Positions 43,631 to 53,190 of a DNA stretch of 64,000 nt are shown here, piece after piece (position 1 is the first letter of the stretch; every line of letters starts with the position of its first letter). Below the pieces are notes generated by a model. That model saw nothing but the letters and a program-made list of their open reading frames with translations, searched no databases and was not told the DNA's origin. Where the stretch lies: assembly GCA_022793655.1 (NCBI GenBank), contig JAAWDG010000019.1, forward strand, positions 1-64,000, in the 5' to 3' direction. Source of the DNA: Clostridiales bacterium (GTDB taxonomy: Bacteria; Bacillota; Clostridia; Oscillospirales; CAG-272). The position numbers were made by a program, and so were the translations under genes.

Positions 43631-45430
43631 ATGATAAGAAAACGTATAATTTGTATGGTGATTGCCGTAATTTTTCTTTGTGGAATCGCGGGTACAGCAC
43701 AGGATAAGGAGGTAAATTGGGACGATGTCCGTTATATCATTCATGCAGGAGGCGTGTTAGAAAGCGGTGTTACAGGCTCCAACAGCATAGAGGCGCTAAA
43801 TCGCTCCGCGGCGCTTGGGTACAAACTGATCGAACTGGACTTTTCATGGACAACCGATCACGAACTTGTTTGCATTCACGATTGGGAGACTCGTTATGGT
43901 TTTCTGTCATCGCAGGGGTGCTTGTCTCTTGCAGAATTTAACGAAGTGCGTGGTTCTACTTATGGATATACTTCGTTGACTTTGAGTACACTTATTGACT
44001 GGTTAAAAGAGCATCCGGATGTGCGGATTGTAACCGATATTAAAGAAGATCATGTCGCAGGCGCTGCATTGATTGCCGAGCGATGTCCTGAACTAAAAAA
44101 ACAATTTATTATACAAATTTATAGTTATGACGAGTATGCGGCTATTCGAGATTTAGGATTTGATCAGATCATTCTCACTGTGTATCAAATGTCATGGAAC
44201 GAGAAAACCGATATTGCAGCGCTTGTTGCATTTGCTGAAAAAAATGATCTGGCGGGTCTTACTGTCCCGGTAGAGTTCGCTGTAAGAGAGGGATATATAG
44301 AGGGACTGCAACAAGCCGGTGTGCCTTTGTTTGTGCATACAATCAATGATGCGGAAGAACAGCGTCGGCTGTTTGGCATGGGAGTAACCGGGATATATAC
44401 CGATATCGGTGGATCAAAAAGTAATGTCTTCAGCGATATAGACGCAAAAGCGTGGTATTATAAAGGAATTGATTATACGGTACAGAACGGCTTGTTGGTT
44501 GGAACAGGCCGAACGAAATTTGAACCGGAGAGGCCGTTTACCCGCGCTATGTTTGCCGCTTTGCTTCACCGGCTTAGCAAACAGGAAGTGAGCGAAGGGG
44601 CCGGCATGCCTTTTAAAGATGTTTCTGAGCAGACATGGTATTACAATGATGTTTTGTGGGCTTATGGAAACAAGGTAGTGTCGGGTTATTCAGAAGAGGT
44701 TTTTGCTCCAGAGGAAAATATTACCCGTGAACAGATGTGTTTGATGATGGCGAATTTTGCCAAGTTTATTGGTTATGAGATGCCTGAAAATTGTTATGAA
44801 AATCTTATCCGTGGTTATTTGGTTCATTATGACGATGAAGGCAAGATCAGTGATTGGGCGGCTGATGCAGTACGAGATTGTACGGCGGCTGGGGTGGTAT
44901 CTGGTATGGGAAACGGCCGGTTTGAGCCGCAGGGCATAGCGACTCGTGCCGAGGTTGCTTCTATGATTCGGCGCTTTGTTCGAGCGATGACTGTTACAAT
45001 AGAGGAAGAAACAAAAGACGAGAAAAAGGGGACGGCGAGTTATTCTTATCAAGATTTGTTTGCGGCATATGGTTCCCGCATTGATTTTTTGAATGAGCAG
45101 GGGCTGGTTGTAAAGAGCAAATATGTAGATGACAGCGGCTTTGAGCGCACGGTTCACTACGAATATGATAGACAGGGGAGATGTGCGGTTGAACTTTATT
45201 TATATGCTAACCAAAAGAGTTATAAAGTGAATTATGTCTATGATGAAGAAGGTATACTGATTGGTTATATTGTCACTTTGTCTACAGGGGTCGCTGATTA
45301 CAGTTTCGTTTTGAATGGAGAGAACGAGTTAATTGCTGTGAAAGAAGATTTCGGAGATCAAGTTGTTTGGACCATGGATAAAGATGGTGCAGAATGGTTT
45401 GAGAATATCACAACTGTCATGTTCCGTTAA
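43631..45430 (+). CDS. Surface GDPD-like phosphodiesterase with three SLH domains
   Basis: The 599-residue protein has a short signal peptide and then a TIM-barrel of the glycerophosphodiester phosphodiesterase family (about 35-265): IIHAGG (first His), SNSIEA, the metal pair in IELDFS, and CIHDWE (second His). Three SLH domains follow (about 270-330, 333-385, 395-455), each with a TRAM, TREQ or TRAE core. A beta-rich C-terminal part (455-599, repeated YxYD) completes it. It probably cleaves glycerophosphodiesters or teichoic-acid-like polymers at the surface; the substrate is inferred. Confidence 0.85.
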   Translation: MIRKRIICMVIAVIFLCGIAGTAQDKEVNWDDVRYIIHAGGVLESGVTGSNSIEALNRSAALGYKLIELDFSWTTDHELVCIHDWETRYGFLSSQGCLSLAEFNEVRGSTYGYTSLTLSTLIDWLKEHPDVRIVTDIKEDHVAGAALIAERCPELKKQFIIQIYSYDEYAAIRDLGFDQIILTVYQMSWNEKTDIAALVAFAEKNDLAGLTVPVEFAVREGYIEGLQQAGVPLFVHTINDAEEQRRLFGMGVTGIYTDIGGSKSNVFSDIDAKAWYYKGIDYTVQNGLLVGTGRTKFEPERPFTRAMFAALLHRLSKQEVSEGAGMPFKDVSEQTWYYNDVLWAYGNKVVSGYSEEVFAPEENITREQMCLMMANFAKFIGYEMPENCYENLIRGYLVHYDDEGKISDWAADAVRDCTAAGVVSGMGNGRFEPQGIATRAEVASMIRRFVRAMTVTIEEETKDEKKGTASYSYQDLFAAYGSRIDFLNEQGLVVKSKYVDDSGFERTVHYEYDRQGRCAVELYLYANQKSYKVNYVYDEEGILIGYIVTLSTGVADYSFVLNGENELIAVKEDFGDQVVWTMDKDGAEWFENITTVMFR

Positions 45431-45433
45431 ATA

Positions 45434-45464
45434 AAAAAGCTTTGCCAAAAGGCAAAGCTTTTTG
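45434..45464. terminator. Bidirectional intrinsic terminator
   Basis: AAAAAGCTTTGCC and GGCAAAGCTTTTT form a perfect 13 bp stem with loop AAAA between the converging GDPD-SLH and rubrerythrin genes. Confidence 0.92.
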
Positions 45465-45478
45465 TGATGATTGCGTTT

Positions 45479-46081
45479 TTATCCTTTGGTAAACGGCGCC
45501 ATGGTTAGTCTGATAAAATAGCCTTTATCGTGGTGACAGACAGGACAGGCTTCAGGTGCTTTTAAACTGGTTTGCACATGGCCGCAGTTGAGACACATCC
45601 AGCCGCATTCTACGTCGGATACAAACAATTTATCTTGTTCTAACAAGTCGGCTAACGCGCCGAAACGATCACCATGTGTTTTTTCGATTTCAGCGATGCC
45701 CGAGAAAGAGGCCGCGATTTCAGGATATCCTTCTTCTTTAGCGGTAGCGGCAAAGGCTTTGTAGACGGGATCGTATTCCTCAAATTCATTATGCTGTGCA
45801 TAGCGCAGCAGTTCGGTGATCGATTGGGTTATATCGACGGGATAACCACCATCAATTTCAATCGTTTTTCCGGATAAGGAACTTAGGTGGTTATAAAAAA
45901 TTTCGGCATGTTCTTTTTCTTGGTTGGCTGTGAATGTAAAAACAGCCTCAATGACATGCAGATTGCTTTTTTTAGCTTGACTTGCGGCGAATGTATAGCG
46001 GTTTCGAGCCTGGCTTTCGCCCGCAAAGGCGCGCATAAGATTGACTTTTGTTTTGCTTTCGTTAAAATCAACGGATGGCAT
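45479..46081 (-). CDS. rbr: Rubrerythrin
   Basis: The 200-residue protein has the di-iron four-helix bundle with Glu ligands (AGESQARNRY, NQEKEHAEIFY, GIAEIEKTHGDRF) and a C-terminal rubredoxin-like FeS4 site (CLNCG and CPVCH). Rubrerythrin reduces hydrogen peroxide in anaerobes. It is a single gene on the minus strand. Upstream lie two direct GTCATAAA repeats (46169-46176 and 46191-46198) spaced by 22 bp, a possible regulator site. Confidence 0.95.
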   Translation of the reverse strand: MPSVDFNESKTKVNLMRAFAGESQARNRYTFAASQAKKSNLHVIEAVFTFTANQEKEHAEIFYNHLSSLSGKTIEIDGGYPVDITQSITELLRYAQHNEFEEYDPVYKAFAATAKEEGYPEIAASFSGIAEIEKTHGDRFGALADLLEQDKLFVSDVECGWMCLNCGHVQTSLKAPEACPVCHHDKGYFIRLTMAPFTKG

Positions 46082-46325
46082 GAGTATATTCCTTTCTGAT
46101 TGACAAGTAAGGACTTTAAGCCCTTTGTGTGCTTTGATTATCGTCTGATGGATGCTTTTTTATTCACCGTCATAAATTTTGTTTTAGGCGGTCATAAACT
46201 GCGTTTATTAAACCGTGTAAATAAGAGATAAAAAATCTTAGCTGCTCTAACAGGAAACAAAATGAAACAAAGTCATATACTGTTAAGGGAGTAAACCCAA
46301 AACAAAATGCCAGGGGGATATAAAA

Positions 46326-46496
46326 ATGTGTGAATATGAAAACACCAACTACCGCTCTGCTGATGCAGGCTGCGGCTGTGCAAACCGCGAGAGAGGCTGT
46401 TCAATCTGCAATTTCTGCGGCTTGTCTGAAGACACGCTTCTTCTGATCGCGATTATCATACTCTTCATCCTTTTATTCTGCGGCGGTCGCTGCTAA
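46326..46496 (+). CDS. 56-residue Cys-rich membrane peptide
   Basis: This short gene starts 7-9 nt after AGGGGG and ends at TAA 46494-46496. The product has eight Cys in 56 residues: a Cys-rich soluble part (C2, C16, C18, C25, C28, C31), one membrane helix (about 38-52, TLLLIAIIILFILLF) and a Cys-rich end (CGGRC). A terminator follows. It resembles in size and layout small membrane peptides of sporulating bacteria (YjcZ type), but has many more Cys. Function unknown; metal binding or redox is a guess. Confidence 0.7.
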   Translation: MCEYENTNYRSADAGCGCANRERGCSICNFCGLSEDTLLLIAIIILFILLFCGGRC

Positions 46497-46534
46497 ATTT
46501 ATTGTTTAGGATGAGAAATCTTGTCTTTTAAAAC

Positions 46535-46567
46535 AAAAAGGGGCCTGCGAACAGCGGCCCCTTTTTA
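46535..46567 (+). terminator. Intrinsic terminator
   Basis: AAAAAGGGGCC and GGCCCCTTTTT form a perfect 11 bp stem with a 10 nt loop behind the Cys-rich peptide gene. Confidence 0.92.
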
Positions 46568-46602
46568 ACGCAATTTTTTCTTTTTGAATTGTAAAAAATC
46601 TA

Positions 46603-46631
46603 TTGATAAAATTTACACAAAATGGTATAAT
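46603..46631 (+). promoter_or_regulatory. Promoter of the sodium-pump decarboxylase operon
   Basis: TTGATA and TATAAT with a 17 bp spacer, 95 nt before the first gene. Confidence 0.82.
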
Positions 46632-46726
46632 CAATTGATTGCGGAAATTTTGATTCGTATATCACAAAAGCAAAAAAGTCAATAAAATAATTTTTATTTG
46701 ATATCGATCAATATAGGAGGAAACGT

Positions 46727-47047
46727 ATGGGAAATTTTTTCTTAGGTGAGCTCGTGGATGCAAGCGGACTTGGTTATGGTGTCAATAACCTAACGGTGAT
46801 TCTGATGGGCATAGGCGTTGTGTTTGCCGGTTTGATTGGACTGATTCTTGTATGTTCAATTATGGGGGCTATATGCAAAGCGGTTATCAAAGAAAAACCG
46901 AAAACCGAGCTTAGTCCTGTGGCAGCACCAGTTGCAGAGGCAATTCCTGACAGAGGGCAGTTTATCGCCGCTGTGTCAGCTGCGATTGCCGAGGCTTCGG
47001 GCACTGATGCATCTGGAATTCGTATAGTCAAAATTGAAAAGAAATAA
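46727..47047 (+). CDS. Sodium-pump decarboxylase gamma subunit (OadG-like)
   Basis: This 106-residue protein has one membrane helix near residues 20-50 and an Ala/Pro-rich stretch before a short C-terminal domain (FIAAVSAAIAEASG). Size, layout and position match OadG/MmdD subunits, which hold the pump complex together. First gene of a four-gene operon. Confidence 0.85.
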   Translation: MGNFFLGELVDASGLGYGVNNLTVILMGIGVVFAGLIGLILVCSIMGAICKAVIKEKPKTELSPVAAPVAEAIPDRGQFIAAVSAAIAEASGTDASGIRIVKIEKK

Positions 47048-47065
47048 TTTTTGAGGTGAAATGAA

Positions 47066-47413
47066 ATGAAAAAGTATCTTGTGAATGTAAATGGAACTGA
47101 ATATGCCATCACAGTAGAAGAGCTTGCAGAAGGCGCTGCTATGCCGAAAGCAGCGGCAGCTCCGGCCAGTGCACCGGCTCCCAGTGCGGCGCCTGCTGGC
47201 GGTGAAAAAATTACAGCCCCCATGCCGGGCACTATTTTAGCTGTGAACGTCAGCAATGGCCAAGCGGTTAAAAAAGGTGACGTTTTGATGGTATTAGAGG
47301 CTATGAAAATGGAAAATGAAATTTTATCGCCTTGCGATGGTACGGTTTCGGCTGTTTCGGTACAGAAGGGCTCAACCGTGGAGACAGGTGCGCTCTTGTG
47401 CGCGATTGCATAA
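47066..47413 (+). CDS. Biotin carrier subunit of sodium-pump decarboxylase
   Basis: The 115-residue product has a short N-terminal domain, an Ala/Pro linker and a biotinyl domain with the EAMKMEN biotin-lysine motif near residues 81-87. It carries CO2 from the carboxyltransferase subunit to the membrane subunit. In Klebsiella this domain is fused to OadA; here it is a separate gene. Confidence 0.93.
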   Translation: MKKYLVNVNGTEYAITVEELAEGAAMPKAAAAPASAPAPSAAPAGGEKITAPMPGTILAVNVSNGQAVKKGDVLMVLEAMKMENEILSPCDGTVSAVSVQKGSTVETGALLCAIA

Positions 47414-47430
47414 GTTAGGAGAGATAAAAT

Positions 47431-48624
47431 ATGGATGCACTTAGAAATTTTGTGGATCAGATGGGTTTTGTCCGCTTCTTTGAGGGGGAGAACTGGAAAT
47501 ATCTGATCATGATTGCCATTGCATGTTTTCTTTTATATTTGGCAATTGTCAAAAAGTTCGAGCCGCTACTTCTGTTGCCGATTGCGTTTGGTATGCTGCT
47601 GACGAACTTGCCGGGCGCTGATATGTATCATTCTGAATTGTGGAATGCATTTATTGATCCGGCAAGCCCCGCTTATCATAGCTATGGCACGATTTTAGCC
47701 AATGGCGGACTTTTAGATATTCTTTACATAGGCGTAAAAGCAGGTGTTTATCCTTGCTTAATCTTTATTGGTATCGGCGCGATGACCGATTTTGGTCCGC
47801 TGATTTCCAACCCGAAAAGCTTGCTTTTGGGTGCGGCTGCACAAGTTGGTATTTTTATTACTTTTATCGTAGCTTCTCTTGTGGGCTTTTCACCGGCGCA
47901 GGCCGGTTCAATCGGTATTATCGGCGGTGCCGATGGTCCGACGGCTATTTTTGTAACCTCTCGCTTGGCACCCGAACTGCTTGGTCCGATTGCGGTAGCC
48001 GCTTATTCTTACATGGCTCTCGTACCGGTGATTCAACCGCCGATTATGAAGGCTTTGACAACTAAGAAAGAGCGTCAGATTGTGATGAAGCCTTTGCGTG
48101 AAGCTTCTAAAACCGAGAAAGTGATTTTCCCGATTGTTGTTACCATTTTTGTGGCGCTTTTGGTTCCTTCGGCGGCTCCACTGGTTGGCTGTTTGATGCT
48201 GGGTAACTTGCTCAATGTTTCGGGCGTAACTGAAAGACTCTCTAAAACAGCACAGAATGAGATGATCAATATCGTGACCATTTTCTTAGGGGTATCGGTT
48301 GGTGCTACCGCGACAGCGACCACCTTTATCGCTTGGGATACGATTAAAATTATTTTGATGGGCGTTGCGGCTTTTGGCTGCGGTACGGCCGGCGGTGTTC
48401 TTTTAGCCAAGTTTATGAATTTGTTCTTAAAGAACAAGATCAATCCGTTAATTGGTTCGGCTGGTGTTTCGGCGGTGCCGATGGCAGCGAGAGTTTCGCA
48501 GACGGTTGGTCAGAAAGAAAATCCGAAAAACTTCCTGCTGATGCATGCTATGGGTCCAAACGTGGCCGGCGTTATTGGTTCTGCTATTGCGGCTGGCGTG
48601 CTGATTGCACTGTTTAGTCGTTAA
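47431..48624 (+). CDS. Sodium-pump decarboxylase beta subunit (OadB-like)
   Basis: A 397-residue polytopic protein with the family marks [25 protein letters not shown] (the Asp needed for sodium transport) and GNLLNVSGV. It decarboxylates carboxybiotin and pumps sodium out. Placed between the biotin carrier and the carboxyltransferase. Confidence 0.94.
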   Translation: MDALRNFVDQMGFVRFFEGENWKYLIMIAIACFLLYLAIVKKFEPLLLLPIAFGMLLTNLPGADMYHSELWNAFIDPASPAYHSYGTILANGGLLDILYIGVKAGVYPCLIFIGIGAMTDFGPLISNPKSLLLGAAAQVGIFITFIVASLVGFSPAQAGSIGIIGGADGPTAIFVTSRLAPELLGPIAVAAYSYMALVPVIQPPIMKALTTKKERQIVMKPLREASKTEKVIFPIVVTIFVALLVPSAAPLVGCLMLGNLLNVSGVTERLSKTAQNEMINIVTIFLGVSVGATATATTFIAWDTIKIILMGVAAFGCGTAGGVLLAKFMNLFLKNKINPLIGSAGVSAVPMAARVSQTVGQKENPKNFLLMHAMGPNVAGVIGSAIAAGVLIALFSR

Positions 48625-48636
48625 GGAGGGATTCAA

Positions 48637-50079
48637 GTGGCTAATAAGCTGAATATAACAGATACAATTCTGCGGGACGCGCATCAATCACAAGCGGCAA
48701 CCCGTATGAAAATAGAGGACATGATTCCTGCTTTAGAGAAATTAGATAAAGTAGGATATTGGTCGGTTGAGTGCTGGGGCGGCGCTACCTTTGATTCTTG
48801 TCTGCGCTTTTTGAATGAGGATCCATGGGAAAGACTGCGTACCATTCGCAAAATGATGCCGAATACCAGATTGCAAATGCTTTTCAGAGGGCAGAATATT
48901 TTAGGTTATAAACATTATGCCGATGATGTGGTCGAGGCCTTTTGCCGCAAATCGATTGAAAATGGTATTGATGTCATTCGTATTTTTGATGCACTGAACG
49001 ATCCAAGAAACTTGGAAAGTTCCATTAAATATACTAAGAAGTACGGTGGTATTTGTGAGGCGGCGATTTCGTATACCACTAGCCCAGTACACAATGAAGA
49101 ATATTTCGTTGAGCTGGCTAAAACATTGGTAGAAATGGGTGCTGATACGATTTGTATCAAAGATATGGCGAATCTGCTTTTACCATATGAGGCATATTCA
49201 TTAGTGAAAAAGCTGAAGGCAGCTGTGCCTGTGCCAATTCATTTGCATACGCATAATACTACAGGTACTGGTGATATGACTTATTTATTGGCTGCACAGG
49301 CTGGTGTTGATATTGTCGACACTGCTTTATCACCTTTGGCCAATGGTACCGCACAGCCTGCAACCGAATCGCTGGTGGCTACTCTTAAAGGAACTGAACG
49401 GGATACCGGTCTTGATTTGTCATTGCTTGCTGATGTGGCCGCTCACTTTAGACAGGTAGCCAATAAACTGATGGAGCAAGGTATTCTTGATCCTAAGGTA
49501 TTAAGCGTTGATACAAAGACATTGATTTATCAAGTGCCGGGCGGCATGTTGTCTAATTTGATTAGTCAGTTAAAGCAGGCCGGTGCAGAGGGTAAGTATT
49601 ATCAGGTGCTTGAAGAAGTGCCCAGAGTTAGAAAGGATTATGGTTATCCTCCCCTTGTAACACCAACCTCACAAATTGTTGGCTCGCAGGCTGTTTTGAA
49701 CGTATTGGCCGGCGAGAGATACAAGATGTTTACCAAAGAGTCGAAAGGCCTGTTGCGCGGCGAATACGGTAAGCTGCCGGGCGAGGTAAACGAAGAGGTC
49801 AGGAAAAAAGCGATTGGCGATGGTGAGGTAATTACTTGTCGTCCGGCTGATCAGATTGGGCCTGAACTTGAAAAATATCGCGAAGAATGCAAACAGTGGG
49901 CGAAATCAGAAGAAGATGTTCTTTCTTATGCCTTGTTCCCGCAAGTTGCACAGAAGTTTTTTGAGATGAGGGAAAATCCTGAGGCTGCTAAAGCTTCGGA
50001 ACCTGTTGCTCCCAAAAAGCAAAGTGCGGCGGACCCGAACGCGGTTAGAAAATTATATGTAGATGATGCAGCAAAATAA
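48637..50079 (+). CDS. oadA: Oxaloacetate decarboxylase alpha (carboxyltransferase) subunit
   Basis: The 480-residue protein has the DRE-TIM-like carboxyltransferase fold: TILRDAHQSQAATRM, the CWGGATFDSC segment, IKDMANLLLP, and HLHTHNTTG metal ligands. These point to oxaloacetate decarboxylase (or the related pyruvate carboxylase B), not methylmalonyl-CoA decarboxylase. It ends without a biotin domain, in line with the separate carrier gene. Start is GTG 48637 after AAGGAGG. The complex turns oxaloacetate into pyruvate while exporting sodium. Confidence 0.92.
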   Translation: MANKLNITDTILRDAHQSQAATRMKIEDMIPALEKLDKVGYWSVECWGGATFDSCLRFLNEDPWERLRTIRKMMPNTRLQMLFRGQNILGYKHYADDVVEAFCRKSIENGIDVIRIFDALNDPRNLESSIKYTKKYGGICEAAISYTTSPVHNEEYFVELAKTLVEMGADTICIKDMANLLLPYEAYSLVKKLKAAVPVPIHLHTHNTTGTGDMTYLLAAQAGVDIVDTALSPLANGTAQPATESLVATLKGTERDTGLDLSLLADVAAHFRQVANKLMEQGILDPKVLSVDTKTLIYQVPGGMLSNLISQLKQAGAEGKYYQVLEEVPRVRKDYGYPPLVTPTSQIVGSQAVLNVLAGERYKMFTKESKGLLRGEYGKLPGEVNEEVRKKAIGDGEVITCRPADQIGPELEKYREECKQWAKSEEDVLSYALFPQVAQKFFEMRENPEAAKASEPVAPKKQSAADPNAVRKLYVDDAAK

Positions 50080-50081
50080 AG

Positions 50082-50113
50082 AAAAAGACTGGAGTGCTCT
50101 CCAGTCTTTTTTG
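50082..50113 (+). terminator. Intrinsic terminator
   Basis: AGACTGGAG and CTCCAGTCT with a four-base loop and T run, just after the decarboxylase operon. Confidence 0.9.
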
Positions 50114-50144
50114 CTTTATGTGTGAAAATTCATGAAAAAATGTA

Positions 50145-50173
50145 TTGAAATTTAGACTAAAATGGTATATAGT
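50145..50173 (+). promoter_or_regulatory. Promoter of trkA-trkH
   Basis: TTGAAA and TATAGT with a 17 bp spacer. It lies within an upstream extension of the trkA frame, so the gene start is later, at 50250. Confidence 0.65.
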
Positions 50174-50249
50174 AAGTAGGGTTTGGAGATTTTTATCATC
50201 AATCAAAGATTTGTCAACGATAAGATATTTGAAAGGTGCAGCGAATTGT

Positions 50250-51608
50250 ATGAAAATTGTAATTGTAGGAAGCGGTAAAATTGGCTATACCTTAACTAAA
50301 TTTTTAACCAGTGAGGGGCACGATATCACGGTTATTGATACCCAAGCTGTCATGATCGAAGAAATTGCGAATGCTTATGACGTGCTGGGGATTGTCGGCA
50401 ATGGTGCAAGTGTTTCGATTCAGCGGGAAGCTGAGGTCTCAAAATGCGACTTTTTTATTTCCTGCGCGGCATCTGACGAGACGAATATAATGGCTTGTAT
50501 TGTCGCCAAAACAATGGGCGCCGAACACACAATTGCCAGAATCAGAAATCCAGAATATTATACAGAAGTGGATTTCATCAGGCAAAAATTGGGCATTGAC
50601 ATGATTGTGAATCCGGAACTTGAAGCCGCTTTTGAAATTGAGCGTATGATACGCTTTCCGGAGGCGCTAAAAGTAGAACGCTTTGCAAAAGGGCGGGTTG
50701 ATTTAATTGAATTGAAAGTAAAATCGGGTCATTTTTTGGATGGTAAAAAGCTTTCGGACTTTCGAGGAGACGCTGGCAATAATATTCTGGTTTGTGCAGT
50801 GCAGCGGGGTGATCATGTTATGATTCCTGATGGAGAATTTGTTCTTTGCGCAGAAGACCGCATTCATATTACGGCGCCTCATGTTGATTTAGTGGCCCTG
50901 TTCCGAAATTTGAAAATTCAAGCAAAGAAGATCAAAACAGTGCTGCTGATTGGCGGCGGAAAAATCGCTTATTATTTAGCAAAACGATTGCTGAAGCTCG
51001 GCATGTCGGTTAAGATTATTGAGAATGATCGACGTCGGTGTGATTATTTATCAGGTGCGCTGCCAAAAGCTTCGGTTATCTGGGGGGATGGAACAGACAG
51101 CGATTTGCTGTTAGAGGAAGGCATTGGTCATGTAGACGCGTGCGTGGCTCTTACTGATAATGATGAGGAAAATATATTAATTTCATTATTTGCCAGTACT
51201 AAAGACGTGGATAAAACCATTATTAAAATTAAACGGATCTCTTTTATGGGTCTGTTGTCTAAAATAAACTACGAGGGTAGCATGGTTTCACCCGTATATG
51301 CCACGGCTTATGATATTCTGCGTTATGTGCGGGCTACCGAAAACGCACAGGACAGCAGTCTAAATACTTTATATAAAATTGCTGATAATAAAGCCGAGGT
51401 TATTGAATTTACAGTAACAAAAGATTTTGCTGGTATTGATGTGGCGCTAAAGGATTTAAAAACAAAAAGTCATTTAATTATTGCGGGCATTATTCATGAT
51501 AATACGGTTATTTATCCGGATGGTGCCTCTCGCATGCAGGAAAATGACCGAGTGATTATTGTGACAACGAATGAAGGTACAGGCGAATTAAACGATATTT
51601 TGTTGTAA
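50250..51608 (+). CDS. trkA: Potassium uptake regulator TrkA
   Basis: The 452-residue cytosolic protein has two RCK repeats. Each starts with a Rossmann NAD site: IVIVGSGKIGYTLTKFL at the start and VLLIGGGKIAYYLAKRL near 230. Each is followed by a TrkA_C domain. It gates TrkH. ATG 50250 follows AAAGGTG; earlier in-frame codons overlap the promoter. Confidence 0.94.
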   Translation: MKIVIVGSGKIGYTLTKFLTSEGHDITVIDTQAVMIEEIANAYDVLGIVGNGASVSIQREAEVSKCDFFISCAASDETNIMACIVAKTMGAEHTIARIRNPEYYTEVDFIRQKLGIDMIVNPELEAAFEIERMIRFPEALKVERFAKGRVDLIELKVKSGHFLDGKKLSDFRGDAGNNILVCAVQRGDHVMIPDGEFVLCAEDRIHITAPHVDLVALFRNLKIQAKKIKTVLLIGGGKIAYYLAKRLLKLGMSVKIIENDRRRCDYLSGALPKASVIWGDGTDSDLLLEEGIGHVDACVALTDNDEENILISLFASTKDVDKTIIKIKRISFMGLLSKINYEGSMVSPVYATAYDILRYVRATENAQDSSLNTLYKIADNKAEVIEFTVTKDFAGIDVALKDLKTKSHLIIAGIIHDNTVIYPDGASRMQENDRVIIVTTNEGTGELNDILL

Positions 51609-51663
51609 TGCAAATCAATCGAAAAGGGTATGTAGGCAGTTTGAAAGCAAGAAGGAATGTATC

Positions 51664-53127
51664 ATGATAAATGGCAGAATGGTCTTATTTTTAATCGGTC
51701 AAATTATGCGTGTAGAGGGGCTGCTGATGCTCTTGCCGCTTATTTGTGCGTGTATTTATGGGGACAGTTTGTATCCTTTTTTACTGCCGATCGTGTTGCT
51801 TTGCGGCATTGGTACTTTGCTAACAATTCGCTCTCCCCAAAAGCGTGATTTTTCCGCAAAAGAGGGGTTTGTTACGGTTGGCTTGTCTTGGATTGTGCTT
51901 TCATTGTTTGGCAGTATTCCGATTTATATATCTGGCTATGGGTTATCATTTGTTGATTGTTTTTTTGAAACTGTTTCGGGATTTACCACAACAGGGGCTA
52001 CGATTTTAGGAGAGACGATTGCTATTGCCAGCTTGTCTAAAAGTATTTTGTTTTGGCGCAGTTTTACCCATTGGATCGGCGGCATGGGTGTGTTGGTGTT
52101 TGTGTTAGCCATTATGCCCAAGTCAGAAATGAAGAATATACGTCTTTTGCATGTGCTGCGGGCCGAGGCAACTGGTCCCAGCGTAAGCAAGATCAGTGAA
52201 AAGCTAAAAAAAACAGCCAGAATTTTGTATAGTCTCTATATTGCTCTGACGGTTTTGCAGATTCTATTTTTATTAGCGGGCGGCATGGGACTGTATGATA
52301 GTTTGGTCAATTCCTTTGCGACGGCTGGCACGGGTGGTTTTAGCATCAAGAACTTGAGCATCGGTGAATATCAAAATTCGTATTTTGAGTACGTGATCGC
52401 TGCCTTTATGGTGTTATTCAGCGTGAATTTTAATATCTTTTATTTGATATTGTGCGGTCATGTGGTCAAGGCGTTAAAGAGTGAAGAACTCAGATGGCTT
52501 CTTTGCATCATTGCAGGGGCAATTGCCGTGATTATGATTGATATTTATCGTTTGTACGGTTCATTGGAAGAGGTATTTCGTTTATCCTTTTTTCAAGTGG
52601 CGTCGATTGTATCGACTACGGGGTTTGCAACGGCCGATTTTAATTTGTGGCCTCCCTTGTCAAAACTTGTTTTAGTTTTGCTCATGTTTATCGGCGGCTG
52701 CGCCGGTTCAACAGCAGGCGGTATCAAGGTTGGCCGCATTATTATGCTTGTTAAAAATGGGATACGGGAAATTCGATATATCCTTCATCCGCGTTCGGTT
52801 ATTTCGGTGCAGTATGAGGGGCGAAAAGCAGATCACGAAACCGTGCGAAGCACGACCTCGTTTTTGATTGTATATATTCTTATTTTTGTTGTTTCCATAC
52901 TGGTGATCACCGCTGTTGATGAATTTGATTTAGTCACATCCTTTACATCGGTATCGGCTTGTTTGAATAATGTAGGGCCCGGTCTTGAGATGGTGGGGCC
53001 AATGGGGAATTTTGCGGCTTTTTCGCTGCCATCTAAATTGCTTTTATGTTTTGATATGCTGGCCGGCCGCTTAGAAATATTTCCAATTTTAATGCTGATC
53101 TCTCCTTCTACATGGAAACGATCATAA
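51664..53127 (+). CDS. trkH: Potassium uptake channel subunit TrkH
   Basis: A 487-residue membrane protein with the four pore-loop signature of Trk/Ktr transporters: SGFTTTGATI, ATAGTGGFS, VSTTGFATADF and NNVGPGLEMVGPMGNF. It forms the potassium path controlled by TrkA, encoded 55 bp upstream. Confidence 0.95.
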   Translation: MINGRMVLFLIGQIMRVEGLLMLLPLICACIYGDSLYPFLLPIVLLCGIGTLLTIRSPQKRDFSAKEGFVTVGLSWIVLSLFGSIPIYISGYGLSFVDCFFETVSGFTTTGATILGETIAIASLSKSILFWRSFTHWIGGMGVLVFVLAIMPKSEMKNIRLLHVLRAEATGPSVSKISEKLKKTARILYSLYIALTVLQILFLLAGGMGLYDSLVNSFATAGTGGFSIKNLSIGEYQNSYFEYVIAAFMVLFSVNFNIFYLILCGHVVKALKSEELRWLLCIIAGAIAVIMIDIYRLYGSLEEVFRLSFFQVASIVSTTGFATADFNLWPPLSKLVLVLLMFIGGCAGSTAGGIKVGRIIMLVKNGIREIRYILHPRSVISVQYEGRKADHETVRSTTSFLIVYILIFVVSILVITAVDEFDLVTSFTSVSACLNNVGPGLEMVGPMGNFAAFSLPSKLLLCFDMLAGRLEIFPILMLISPSTWKRS

Positions 53128-53134
53128 AAAATGA

Positions 53135-53176
53135 AAAACAGCGATGTAATTCATTGGATTACATCGCTGTTTTATT
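53135..53176. terminator. Bidirectional intrinsic terminator
   Basis: A perfect 16 bp stem (AAAACAGCGATGTAAT with ATTACATCGCTGTTTT) and a 7 nt loop between the converging trkH and glnN genes. Confidence 0.92.
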
Positions 53177-53190
53177 GTATCGCAGCGCAT

